Of a DNA stretch of 64,000 nt, positions 21,228 to 29,100 are shown piece by piece. The position numbers and the translations under genes were made by a program. This DNA is from Alicyclobacillus kakegawensis NBRC 103104 (GTDB lineage Bacteria > Bacillota > Bacilli > Alicyclobacillales > Alicyclobacillaceae). The DNA is taken from NCBI RefSeq assembly GCF_001552655.1, contig NZ_BCRP01000001.1, forward strand, positions 268,043 through 332,042. The letters are read 5' to 3'. Numbering within the stretch: the first letter of the stretch is position 1; each line of letters starts with the position of its first letter. Under the pieces are notes generated by a model, which searched no databases, was not told where the DNA came from, and saw only the letters and a list, made by a program, of their open reading frames with translations.

Positions 21228-21588
21228 CCTGGCCGACCTCCCGCACTCTCCGCCCTGGCCATTGCCGCGCGGCGCCACCTTGGCAAGGGCGGCGGCGATC
21301 CCGCTCCGCGGCGGCCCAGCGGCCATGAGTCGTTTTCAGTATTATAACAGATGAAATCTATAATAGAACACCTCTCGGAGTTCCGCGAAGCCACCCTGAC
21401 TGTACTGTACGCCAAGGCTCGAAGACGGCCCAAGGCCCGTCCGGACTGGGTCGGAACCCTGATGGACTAGTCCTGACCTGCGCTTCGATTTGGTCTGCTC
21501 GAGTCTGTGCCGCCGGCCCCGCCTGCGGCATGATGAGGTTGCGCAAGGAGCCCTGCGTCAACAACCTTCCCTGGGGAGGCGAACGGTC
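21228..21588. promoter_or_regulatory. 361-bp divergent region: overlapping promoters and a structured DoxX leader
   Basis: TATTATA (21340-21346) and TATAATA (21359-21365) are inverted copies 12 bases apart. They supply a minus-strand extended -10 (TGTTATAAT) for the HesB-like gene and a plus-strand TATAAT for the DoxX gene. The rightward transcript would have a leader of over 200 bases with hairpins GGACT/AGTCC (21443-21473, enclosing GGGT/ACCC) and TGCCGC/GCGGCA (21508-21530). It matches no riboswitch class I recognise. Confidence 0.45.
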
Positions 21589-22146
21589 ATGGTGGCTTGG
21601 CTTCGCAATCATGTATACGCTCGTTGGCTGCTGACAGTGTTGCGGGTGTGGATTGGTGTCGAGTGGATACGTGCGGCCTTAGAGAAAATCGGATCGCCCG
21701 TATGGACAGGGGCGAAAGCGGGAACGGCCATCTCCGGTTTCCTGGGCAATGCGGTCAAACTCAGCCAGGGGGACCATCCGGCGGTCCAGGGCTGGTACGC
21801 CTCGTTCCTGCGTGGGTTCGCCCTGCCGCACGCGACCGCTTTCAGCTATCTGGTCAGCTACGGTGAGCTTTTGGTGGGCATCGGCCTCGTCCTCGGCTGC
21901 TTGACCACCGCCGCCGCCTTTTTCGGCGCGGCGATGAACCTGGCCTACCTGCTGGCGGGCACCACCAGCACCAACCCGAACATGCTGGTCTGGCAGGTGC
22001 TGCTTCTGGTCGCCGGGTTTAACGCGGCAGCAGTGGGGCTGGACCACTGGGTGATCCCGTACCTGCGGCGGAAAGCGGCCCAGTGGACCGGTCGCGGCAG
22101 CGGCCCGTGGGGGGTGGCGCCGCGGCAGAAGGGCAAGACAGCCTGA
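21589..22146 (+). CDS. DoxX-like integral membrane protein
   Basis: 185 residues, four hydrophobic segments. RVWIGVEWIRAALEKI, FSYLVSYGELLVGIGLVLG and AAMNLAYLLAGTTSTNPNML are typical of the DoxX/SURF4 family, some members of which are thiosulfate:quinone oxidoreductase subunits or take part in oxidative stress complexes. ATG at 21589 has GGGGAGG about 10 bases upstream. Two universal stress genes follow. The partner oxidoreductase is not in the window, so the reaction cannot be assigned. Confidence 0.75.
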   Translation: MVAWLRNHVYARWLLTVLRVWIGVEWIRAALEKIGSPVWTGAKAGTAISGFLGNAVKLSQGDHPAVQGWYASFLRGFALPHATAFSYLVSYGELLVGIGLVLGCLTTAAAFFGAAMNLAYLLAGTTSTNPNMLVWQVLLLVAGFNAAAVGLDHWVIPYLRRKAAQWTGRGSGPWGVAPRQKGKTA

Positions 22147-22249
22147 GGATTCGGGAGTCGCAAGCGGAAGAAGGGCGGCCAGCGGCGGAGCCTGGGGCGC
22201 CCAGACGCGACCGCCCAATCGCGCATAGCGGATCAGCGGAGGGAAGAAC

Positions 22250-22675
22250 ATGCGGGTCATGTGGGCCGTTTCCGGCAAAGATTTGAGTGCCCGGGCCGTT
22301 CACGCCGCAGAGAACGTGTTGCGCACATCACCAGACAGGGAACTCATCATCCTGCATGTGAGCCAGGGGCACACCTCGTTCTATCAGCGCTCAAACCTGG
22401 GCAGCACACGGCACCTGTCGCAGCCGGAGCGGGAAACCGTCGAAGCGTTGGAAAGGCTGGTGCGCGAGCACTTCTCCCACTGGCCGGGACGAGTGCGGTT
22501 GCGTCACGAGATAGGAGTACCGAGCCAAATCATCGTGCAGGCGGCGCGCGAAGAAGCGGTCGACCTGGTCATCCTGGGCCGGCACGGCCGGGCGCTGGCG
22601 GAACGGGTGCCGGTCGGCAGGGTTGCGCGGGCGGTGCTCCAGCATCTGGATGTCGACGTGCTCTTGGCCCGTTAG
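22250..22675 (+). CDS. Universal stress protein (UspA family), diverged
   Basis: 141 residues. N-terminal VMWAVSGKDLSARAVHAAEN and the C-terminal loop VDLVILGRHGRALAERVPVG correspond to the Usp fold. The glycine pattern of the ATP loop (G-2x-G-9x-G-S/T) is incomplete, so nucleotide binding may be altered. ATG with GGAGGGA upstream. It precedes a second, more canonical Usp gene by 85 bases; the two probably form part of the DoxX transcript. Confidence 0.75.
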   Translation: MRVMWAVSGKDLSARAVHAAENVLRTSPDRELIILHVSQGHTSFYQRSNLGSTRHLSQPERETVEALERLVREHFSHWPGRVRLRHEIGVPSQIIVQAAREEAVDLVILGRHGRALAERVPVGRVARAVLQHLDVDVLLAR

Positions 22676-22760
22676 GGTGCCGGACGTGCCCGGTCCCTCT
22701 CCGGAACCTGGGAGCACTGGCGTCGGCAAGACAGTATCGAACACACGGGAGGAATGCGGG

Positions 22761-23180
22761 ATGAACACAGTGATTCTTGCAATCGACGGATCAAAGCCGT
22801 CGGAGAAGGCGGTCGCGACGGCCGCGGACCTGTTGAGGCACTACCCGGAAGCGCGGTTGATTGTCGTCTACGCCGTCAATCCGCCCGCCTTCGCGGGCGG
22901 AGGGCCAGTGCCACCCAGCGTGTTTGAAATCCTGGACCAAGAGGCGCAGAATCTCTGGGAGCGCACGCAGAAGGCCTTGGACGGAGTGCTGGACCGGGCC
23001 ACGTTCCGCTCGCCCACTGGGCATCCGGTACAGGTCATCTGCAGCTTAGCGGAACAGGAGAACGCGGACCTCATCGTCATGGGCTCGCACGGGCGGTCCG
23101 CCATTGACCGGGTGATTCTCGGCAGCGTCAGCCACGGCGTGTTGAACCGGGCCGCCCGTCCGGTATTGGTGGTGCGCTGA
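22761..23180 (+). CDS. Universal stress protein (UspA family), ATP-binding type
   Basis: 139 residues. ILAIDGSKPSEKAV at the N-terminus and the complete ATP-loop LIVMGSHGRSAIDRVILGSV near residue 110, followed by RPVLVVR, identify a canonical nucleotide-binding Usp. ATG at 22761 has GGAGGA upstream. It ends 6 bases from the convergent parR gene with no visible terminator between them. Confidence 0.88.
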   Translation: MNTVILAIDGSKPSEKAVATAADLLRHYPEARLIVVYAVNPPAFAGGGPVPPSVFEILDQEAQNLWERTQKALDGVLDRATFRSPTGHPVQVICSLAEQENADLIVMGSHGRSAIDRVILGSVSHGVLNRAARPVLVVR

Positions 23181-23186
23181 GAAGCC

Positions 23187-23762
23187 CTATCCGTCGGTCA
23201 ATCGGCCGGCGTTGCGCTGGGCCTGGCGGAAAATCTGCGCCAGACTCAGCTTTTTCCGCTCCGGGACCGGCGATGCCTGCGGCTCCGCTGCCGGCGCAGC
23301 TGAAGCGGGAGTGGGAAGCGCAGGTTCCACAGCGGATGGAGTCGCGTGGAGCTTATCCGTGGATGCGACCGGTTCACCCGCGCTGTGCGCATGCGCGGGG
23401 TCGGCCGCCTGGGCTGTGGCCGAATGCGGCGCCCCGGACGCCAACTCGCGGACGTCGCTGGTGGCCGTCCCATCGCTGCCTGGCGAGGCCGCTCCATCGG
23501 CGGCCACGGCAGAAGCGGCCGCCGCGGACGAATGAACCTGCGCCTGCGGCGCCTCCGGGCTGGGCGCCCCGGCGTTCAACTGCTGGCGTCCCAGGTGAGC
23601 CGTCACGTATTCCGTAAGAATGTCGACGACACCCTGGCTAAAGTTGCCCTCATCCTTGAGCCGGTTCAGGTAGTCAATGACCTCGGGCGGTGTTTCGGCC
23701 GGGATATAGAGCGTAATGTCCTTGCCAGGACGCACGTAGACGGTAGAGCGGCGCTTTTTCAA
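23187..23762 (-). CDS. ParR-like adaptor of an actin-type DNA segregation system
   Basis: 191 residues in three parts: an N-terminal DNA-binding-like segment (about 1-60) with ITLYIPAETPPEVIDYLNRL, a low-complexity Ala/Pro/Ser-rich linker (about 62-165), and a short basic helix with LSLAQIFRQAQRNAG at the C-terminus. This is the architecture of ParR, which binds a centromere by a ribbon-helix-helix and caps ParM filaments with its C-terminal helix. TTG start overlaps the parM stop by 4 bases. Assigned mainly from position and architecture; primary sequence is diverged. Confidence 0.6.
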   Translation of the reverse strand: MKKRRSTVYVRPGKDITLYIPAETPPEVIDYLNRLKDEGNFSQGVVDILTEYVTAHLGRQQLNAGAPSPEAPQAQVHSSAAAASAVAADGAASPGSDGTATSDVRELASGAPHSATAQAADPAHAHSAGEPVASTDKLHATPSAVEPALPTPASAAPAAEPQASPVPERKKLSLAQIFRQAQRNAGRLTDG

Positions 23763-24967
23763 CCCGCATCCTTCCCGTCCTTGGCTTCAGCGGCCACTGG
23801 CTCTGCCTCCGGCTCTGCGGCGGCCGCGGCTTGCGGCAGGGTTTCGAGGGCGTGGGAGAGCAGGAGAAAGGTGCCGCGCGCGTTGCGGAACTGACTGTAC
23901 TCCGCCGCGTCAAAGCGAATCGGTAAGCCTAGCTCCGCGTTCAGCTTTTCTATCCAGGGCTGCAGCACAATGGCCCCGCCGCCGATGAACCAGAACTCGT
24001 TCGCGTAGCGCACGTGTTTCCACGCGTTGCGCGCCGACTTGAGCACCTTTTCTGCCAGGATGCGCATGTGCCGGTTCACCAGGTTGGTCATGTCGAACAC
24101 AACTTTGCCCTCGGCGTAGATCTCGTATTCCTTGTGCACCAGCATGTCGGTCAGTTCCGCTGTGCTCGCTATCAGTTCTTCTCCCTCGGCGTTGACTTCG
24201 TTGCGGATGCTTTCCAGGGCGTCGTTCAAGTGGATTTTGGTACCCACAGAGTGCCTCTGGTCCAGTTCCAATCCAGGCCGGAAGAAAGCGATGTCCATAT
24301 CCACGCCACCCACGTCGGCGATGCCAAACCCCTTGTGCGACAGCGGCGAATTCGACGTCGCTTCGATGTCGTAGACGCCGGAGACGTCGTCAATGCCGAT
24401 GTCCACGGGGAGCGAGAACTCCAGTTCGACAGTCACACCCTTGTAGACCGGCGTCGTCACGAACGTGACGGAGTGCACGCCGCTGGTGATCTTGGCGGCA
24501 AACTCCGCCCGGAACTTGGCGATCTCGCTGATAGGGAGGCCTGTGCCGAGGTACACGTGCGCCTTGATTCGGTTCACTCCGGCCCGAATGTCCGCCTCAT
24601 GCTTGTGCGCGACCGCGTAGGCCGCCCCCGTCAGCAGTGTGACCATAGTCTCCGGTCGCTGCGCCTTCTTTTGGGCCGCCTTGTCCCCGACAATCTCGTA
24701 GACAACCCCCTCGTCCCCAATGGCCAAGTTGCCCACGTAGACGTGGCGGTACTGCTCGCTTGTGATGGCTGGAGACGTGATGCGAACGTCGAGAAAGTCC
24801 AGCGGGTTCCCCTGTTCGGTGAGGAGAAACCGCTCCCCAACCGGCTGGGAGACCACATTCGGGAAGATAAAGGCGTTCTCAAGCGTGTCGTAGATTCCCT
24901 TGATGTGGCTGCTGCCGTTGTCTATGGACAATGCGATCGTCGTGTTCAGTGCTTGCGATTTGGCCAA
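23759..24967 (-). CDS. ParM/StbA-family actin-like ATPase
   Basis: 402 residues. Actin-fold motifs: phosphate-1 LSIDNGSSHIKG near residue 14, phosphate-2 GIADVGGVDMDIAFF near 225, and adenosine motif FIGGGAIVLQPW near 355. TTG at 24967 was chosen because GGAGAGGGGAGC precedes it directly; an in-frame codon further upstream would bury that SD. The last 25 residues are Ala/Glu-rich. ParM polymerises and pushes apart DNA copies held by ParR at a centromere. Usually plasmid-borne; here it is chromosomal, about 30 kb from oriC. Confidence 0.8.
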   Translation of the reverse strand: MAKSQALNTTIALSIDNGSSHIKGIYDTLENAFIFPNVVSQPVGERFLLTEQGNPLDFLDVRITSPAITSEQYRHVYVGNLAIGDEGVVYEIVGDKAAQKKAQRPETMVTLLTGAAYAVAHKHEADIRAGVNRIKAHVYLGTGLPISEIAKFRAEFAAKITSGVHSVTFVTTPVYKGVTVELEFSLPVDIGIDDVSGVYDIEATSNSPLSHKGFGIADVGGVDMDIAFFRPGLELDQRHSVGTKIHLNDALESIRNEVNAEGEELIASTAELTDMLVHKEYEIYAEGKVVFDMTNLVNRHMRILAEKVLKSARNAWKHVRYANEFWFIGGGAIVLQPWIEKLNAELGLPIRFDAAEYSQFRNARGTFLLLSHALETLPQAAAAAEPEAEPVAAEAKDGKDAG

Positions 24968-25005
24968 GTGCGCTCCCCTCTCCAACCCACTGTTCTTACT
25001 TTCAC

Positions 25006-25034
25006 AGTATAGGAGATTCTCGTCCACTCGCCAA
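25006..25034 (-). promoter_or_regulatory. Promoter of the parM-parR operon
   Basis: On the minus strand TTGGCG (25034-25029) and TATACT (25011-25006) are 17 bases apart. The start would be near 25000, about 33 bases before the parM TTG. It abuts the repeat array, so ParR binding there could repress the operon. Confidence 0.6.
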
Positions 25035-25042
25035 CGCACAAA

Positions 25043-25168
25043 TTGAAGCTTTGAACGTTACACTTCAAACTTTAAATCTTAGAACCCTAGCATGTTGAAC
25101 TTTAAACTTTACAGTTCAAATGTTAAACCTTAGAGCTTAAGCCATAAGACTTAAACTTTAACATTTAA
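25043..25168. repeat. AT-rich repeat array upstream of parM: candidate parC centromere
   Basis: This 126-bp stretch is strikingly AT-rich in a high-GC genome. 25048-25083 and 25099-25134 match at 29 of 36 positions with an offset of 51. Shorter motifs recur: AACTTTA at 25068, 25098, 25105 and 25154; TTGAAC or its complement at 25051, 25095 and 25114; CTTAGA at 25078 and 25129. Plasmid parC sites are arrays of short direct repeats directly upstream of parM, where ParR binds. Confidence 0.6.
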
Positions 25169-25271
25169 CCAGCAACCGAGCGCTGAAAAACGCGTCAAAT
25201 CACGCCCTTCATTCTATTCGGTAACCTCGAATCGCAGCCCGAACTGGGACAGCCAACTCAGCCCTGCCCAG

Positions 25272-25427
25272 GTCGGTGATGTGCCTGTAACCCAATGGCC
25301 TGGCAGCGAGGAAGTGGAGGAAAGGGAGCGGAAACCCGCAGGGGCTTACTGATAGACCGTCAGGATGCCCACCGCTTACCGGGAACCACTCCAGGAAGCC
25401 CCCCTGATTGGGGAACAGGCCTTTTCG
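25272..25427 (+). ncRNA. Candidate rod-shaped structured RNA (6S-like)
   Basis: Nested complementary blocks converge on one loop: GCCTGT/ACAGGC (25283, 25415), CCCAAT/ATTGGG (25291, 25407), CCTGG/CCAGG (25299, 25391), AGTGG/CCACT (25313, 25386), AGCGG/CCGCT (25327, 25372), CTGA/TCAG (25349, 25360). Interior loops between them are purine-rich. A short T run (25422-25425) follows the outer stem. The long interrupted hairpin recalls 6S RNA. No clear promoter was found, and the strand is uncertain because the fold is nearly symmetrical. Confidence 0.4.
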
Positions 25428-25509
25428 TGACTCGGCGACATACGCGCCATGCAGACACACGTACGGATTCCTGGCCAAGCCGCATCAGACATGTTACAAA
25501 CCGCGCATG

Positions 25510-25989
25510 TTACTTATGATACGGCTCCCCGCGGGCAATCCGAATGCCTCGATAGAGTTGTTCCAACAGTACAATGCGCGCCAACTGGTGCGGCAAGGTC
25601 AGCGGGCCAAAGCTCCAGCATAGTTCGGCGCGCTTCAGCAGGGACGCATCCAGGCCATAGGAGCCGCCAATCAAAAACACCAATCTCCCGTACCCGCCTC
25701 CGGCCATGCGCTGGTAGGAACGGCTCCACGCCTCCGATGACAGCGCCTCTCCCCCTCTGTCCAACGCCACCACCGCGTCCCGTTCCCGCAACCGGCGTGC
25801 AATTCGTTCTCCCTCCACGCGCAGGACACGCAGCCGCTCCCCGTCCCCCGCGCTCTCCTGGGCCGGCTCGTCCGCCACTTCTTCAATCCGCAGCTGGACA
25901 TAACCAGAGAGGCGCTTGCCGTACTCCGCCTGCGCCTCCCGCAGATACCTCTCCTTCAACTTCCCTACTGCGATGACCGTAACCTGCAC
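25510..25989 (-). CDS. rlmH: 23S rRNA pseudouridine-1915 N3-methyltransferase RlmH
   Basis: 159 residues, full length for RlmH (YbeA/OrfX). VIAVGKLKERYL at the N-terminus, LVFLIGGSYGLD as the SAM-binding SPOUT knot, and the conserved C-terminal end LARIVLLEQLYRGIRI...EPYHK. GTG start with GGAG upstream. It methylates a pseudouridine in helix 69 of 23S rRNA. Its 3' end resembles the SCC attachment sequence of staphylococci only because that site encodes the same conserved residues. Confidence 0.93.
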   Translation of the reverse strand: MQVTVIAVGKLKERYLREAQAEYGKRLSGYVQLRIEEVADEPAQESAGDGERLRVLRVEGERIARRLRERDAVVALDRGGEALSSEAWSRSYQRMAGGGYGRLVFLIGGSYGLDASLLKRAELCWSFGPLTLPHQLARIVLLEQLYRGIRIARGEPYHK

Positions 25990-26006
25990 GATGTCTCCGC
26001 GCTCCC

Positions 26007-27287
26007 TTAGTTCAAAAACCCGCTCGGCACCGAGAACGGATTGTCCGCGCCGCTTCCGGAACCTGAAGCGCCCGCGGTCGTGTTCGGGGTCTCCATCTTC
26101 CCGAGCGTCACCTTGAACTCCAGCTTTTTGTGCCCGCGATACGCAGTCAACGTCACGACCTGCCCCGGTTTCGCCTGGAACAGGTATGTCCGCAGGTCCG
26201 GCATCGTCTGCACCGTCCTGCCGTTGATGGCTACTATCACATCGCCCGCCTTCAGCCCCGACCGCTTAGCCGCAGCAGACTGCACCTCCTGCACCAAGAT
26301 CCCGTAATCCACCGGCACGTCCGGCCACCACTGCTCGGGCACCGCCCGCAGCGAGTAGCCTGCAACGCCGAGCGCCGGGTGGTCCGCATGCCCGGTGGCA
26401 AGGATCTCGGATGCAATCGCCCTCACTTCGTTGGACGGGATCGCGAAGCCCATGCCTTCCACCGTCGGATCGACAACCTTGCTGCTGTTGATGCCAATCA
26501 CCTGACCGTTGATGTTCAACAGCGGCCCCCCGCTGTTGCCCGGGTTGATGGCCGCGTCCGTCTGAATCACCGCCTGGTAATCCAGCACCTGCTCACCATC
26601 CGGCGTCTGCACCGGCATGATGCGCCGCTTCGCGCTCACAATTCCGGCCGTCACCGAATCGGCAAAGTCCAGCCCCATGGGCGATCCGATGGCAATGGCC
26701 GGCTCGCCGACCTCTATCCGCTCCGAATTCGCGAACTGTGCGGGCTCGATACCCCGCACATACTTCTCCGGGAGCCGCAGCACCGCCAGGTCCGTGAACT
26801 CGTCCGTCCCCACCACCTGGGCTGTGACATGCTTGCCCTTGGCAAACACGACCTCCACCTTCGCGCCGCCGTCGACCACATGGTTGTTGGTCACGATGAA
26901 GCCGTACTTGCCGTCCTTGTGGAACAACAGTCCTGTGCCCACGTCGTTCGCCTTCAGCTTCGACTGCTGGCTGAAAAAGTCCTCCACCTCTTTGTAGTTC
27001 ACCACGCCCACCACCGCCGGCTTGGCTCGCTTCACCGCCTGCACGATGCCGTCGTTCACCGACACGTTCACCGCCGCCGGCAGGGAAGGGGCTGTCGTTC
27101 TGGTCGCAGTCGCCGCGTCCGCGGCTGTGGCTACCGCTCCTTGCCCCCGCAACGCGGGATACGCGGCCAGCGTGGCAACGGATCCCACCAGCGCGGATAC
27201 CACTATGGCGGCCAGCCACCGCCATGCCCCTGCGGACTTGTCCGCCCGGTTCGTGTGGAAATCTCCGCTGTCCTTGTAAAAGCCCAT
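26007..27287 (-). CDS. htrC: HtrA-like membrane-anchored serine protease (HtrC/YyxA type)
   Basis: About 426 residues. One N-terminal transmembrane segment (about 22-40), S1C trypsin domain with His in VTNNHVVDGG, Asp in EFTDLAVLRLP and Ser in INPGNSGGPLLN, and a C-terminal PDZ domain with YGILVQEVQSAAAKRSGLKAG. ATG at 27287 with AGGAAAGG about 11 bases upstream; ATG at 27311 is an alternative without an SD. It degrades misfolded secreted proteins outside the membrane and sits next to the wal operon as in Bacillus. Confidence 0.9.
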   Translation of the reverse strand: MGFYKDSGDFHTNRADKSAGAWRWLAAIVVSALVGSVATLAAYPALRGQGAVATAADAATATRTTAPSLPAAVNVSVNDGIVQAVKRAKPAVVGVVNYKEVEDFFSQQSKLKANDVGTGLLFHKDGKYGFIVTNNHVVDGGAKVEVVFAKGKHVTAQVVGTDEFTDLAVLRLPEKYVRGIEPAQFANSERIEVGEPAIAIGSPMGLDFADSVTAGIVSAKRRIMPVQTPDGEQVLDYQAVIQTDAAINPGNSGGPLLNINGQVIGINSSKVVDPTVEGMGFAIPSNEVRAIASEILATGHADHPALGVAGYSLRAVPEQWWPDVPVDYGILVQEVQSAAAKRSGLKAGDVIVAINGRTVQTMPDLRTYLFQAKPGQVVTLTAYRGHKKLEFKVTLGKMETPNTTAGASGSGSGADNPFSVPSGFLN

Positions 27288-27375
27288 CTCCGTCGCCTGC
27301 CTTTCCTGCATCTACCCGCGCCATTCGCGACCGTACAGCGCTCATTCAAGGCTCACCCAAGCACCCGCTTGTGTC

Positions 27376-28239
27376 CTATCCGTTGGCACGTTCACTCTCC
27401 TTATTATGGTCCCTTCCGTCATATTCCATGTCCCCGCAGCCCAGACGGTGCAACCGCGTCGCCTCTCGCCGGCTGGTCCGGTGCAGGCGAACCCGCTCCA
27501 GGCAGTCCACACCCATTTCCCCGAGCGCGCTCGAGACCGTCAGCTCCGCCAATTCGGGCAGATTGTTCTCTTCGCTCAAGTGCGCTAGGTACACATCGAC
27601 GCGCCTGTCCGCCAGCACGTCCAACAACGCAAACGCCGCATCGTCATTCGAGAGGTGGCCTTTGTCGCCGAGGATGCGCCGTTTCACGCTCCACGGATAG
27701 CGACCAGCGCGCAGCATCTCCACGTCGTGGTTGGCCTCCAGCACGTAAGCGTCGCACCCTTGAATCACCGACTTGATGCCGTCGCTCATGTACCCCAAGT
27801 CGGTCACCACCGCCAGACTCGCCCCGTCCGTGTCAAACCGGTACGCCACCGGCTCCTCCGCGTCATGCGACACAGCAAACGGGATCACGCGCAGGTCCCC
27901 GATGGAAAACCCTTCACCCGCACGCACCCTGTGCACACGCCCGCTCTCCTCCGCGGCGGCCGAGTCCGCTGCCGCCACCTCGTGCCACGTGCCTTCCGTC
28001 GCATACACGGGCGCTGTGCAGGAGCGCAACACCTGCCGCAGCCCCCGCACATGATCCACATGCTCATGCGTCAGCAACACCGCGTCCAAGCCTGCCCACT
28101 CAGCGCCTGCCGCAGCCCGCATCCGCTGCTGCAACTGCCGGCCACTGATGCCCGCATCCAACAGCACCTGTACCCTGTCCGTTCGTATGTATAACGCGTT
28201 GCCAGAGCTGCCGCTCGCCAGCACCGTAAATTCGAGCAC
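27376..28239 (-). CDS. walJ: WalJ (YycJ) metallo-beta-lactamase fold hydrolase
   Basis: 287 residues. VLASGSSGNALYI at the N-terminus and the metal motif LTHEHVDHVRGL are typical; YVLEANHDVEML and KGHLSNDDAA supply later ligands. It is the last gene of the walRKHIJ cluster. WalJ is a DNA 5'-3' exonuclease-like protein linked to mismatch repair and cell division coordination in related bacteria. GTG start with GGGGG about 7 bases upstream. Confidence 0.9.
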   Translation of the reverse strand: MLEFTVLASGSSGNALYIRTDRVQVLLDAGISGRQLQQRMRAAAGAEWAGLDAVLLTHEHVDHVRGLRQVLRSCTAPVYATEGTWHEVAAADSAAAEESGRVHRVRAGEGFSIGDLRVIPFAVSHDAEEPVAYRFDTDGASLAVVTDLGYMSDGIKSVIQGCDAYVLEANHDVEMLRAGRYPWSVKRRILGDKGHLSNDDAAFALLDVLADRRVDVYLAHLSEENNLPELAELTVSSALGEMGVDCLERVRLHRTSRREATRLHRLGCGDMEYDGRDHNKESERANG

Positions 28240-28275
28240 TATGTATCCCCCTTTTGCGGCCGCTCCAAGACCCTG

Positions 28276-29100
28276 TCACAAGTTCAACTCTCCCGTGAAT
28301 GCATTGACATAATAGACCCCCGCGTCCGTGACAATCCGCCACACCGGGAACCAGTATCGCTTCCCGCCCCCCGCCGCGGACCCCGAGGGGCTGCCCAGGT
28401 ACCCGAGGTCGATTCCGACAATCGTATTATCCTTTTCCTGGCTGGATTTGTCTACCGAATTGGCCAGGCTGTTCAGCGCATCCAACGCCGAGATAATCGG
28501 CTTCGGACTGCTCGTCGCGCGAATCTTGGTCAGCAGCGTCTGCTGGTAGCCCGTCATCGCCTGGTTCGTCGCATCGACCAGTACACTCGCGTCGAAAATT
28601 GGGTACTTTCCCCCATACAACTGGTCGAACACCAACACGCCCCCTGCCCCCGCGCCCCTGTCCAGCGCGTACGAGCTCCCGCTCACCACCCTATCCAAAA
28701 GCTGTTCCGGATGCTTGCTCTCAAACGGCACAGGCCGCCTGTATTCCACCTCCCAGGTCCCCTGTCCCAGCCCTTTGACCGATCCGTCCACCCCCGCCAC
28801 TTGCCCCCGTCCACTCTCTCTCGCTGGCTTGCCGGCAAAGGCCGCCTTCGCCGCCTCGGCCGGGCTCGCCCCACCCAAGCTCGCCGAAAACGAGGCCATA
28901 TCCGCGTGCTTGGTCGGAACGGAGGCGGCCAAACTGAAGTTGTGCTCCGCCAGCAGCGTGCGCGTGTTTGCCAACAGGTCGCTATACGATTCACTGTACC
29001 CGCGCATTTCCGCGCGTGCGCTGGCGTACTGCCAGCCGAGCAACACGTCCAGAATGAGAAACATGCCAATCAGCCAGGTCTTCGCTGTCTCCCAGTTCAT
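28276..29100 (-). CDS. walI: WalI (YycI)-type regulator of the WalK kinase
   Basis: 274 residues with an N-terminal membrane anchor (TWLIGMFLILDVLLGWQYA) and an extracytoplasmic domain ending in YWFPVWRIVTDAGVYYVNAF, the hallmark end of YycI. ATG at 29100 overlaps the walH stop (ATGA). WalI and WalH interact with WalK in the membrane and restrain its activity in B. subtilis. Confidence 0.82.
   Translation of the reverse strand: MNWETAKTWLIGMFLILDVLLGWQYASARAEMRGYSESYSDLLANTRTLLAEHNFSLAASVPTKHADMASFSASLGGASPAEAAKAAFAGKPARESGRGQVAGVDGSVKGLGQGTWEVEYRRPVPFESKHPEQLLDRVVSGSSYALDRGAGAGGVLVFDQLYGGKYPIFDASVLVDATNQAMTGYQQTLLTKIRATSSPKPIISALDALNSLANSVDKSSQEKDNTIVGIDLGYLGSPSGSAAGGGKRYWFPVWRIVTDAGVYYVNAFTGELNL

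Noticed and set aside
24968..25042. Insertion-sequence origin for the parMR cassette
   Set aside because: No transposase, terminal inverted repeats or target duplications were seen on either side.
25209..25478. 89-codon reverse frame (MARNPYVCLHG...) in the parC-rlmH gap
   Set aside because: No recognisable family and no clear SD; it coincides with the self-complementary region, which is better explained as a structured RNA.
25500..25530. SCC-type attachment site at the 3' end of rlmH
   Set aside because: The similarity comes from the conserved C-terminal codons (EPYHK). No recombinase gene or flanking direct repeat of an integrated element was found.
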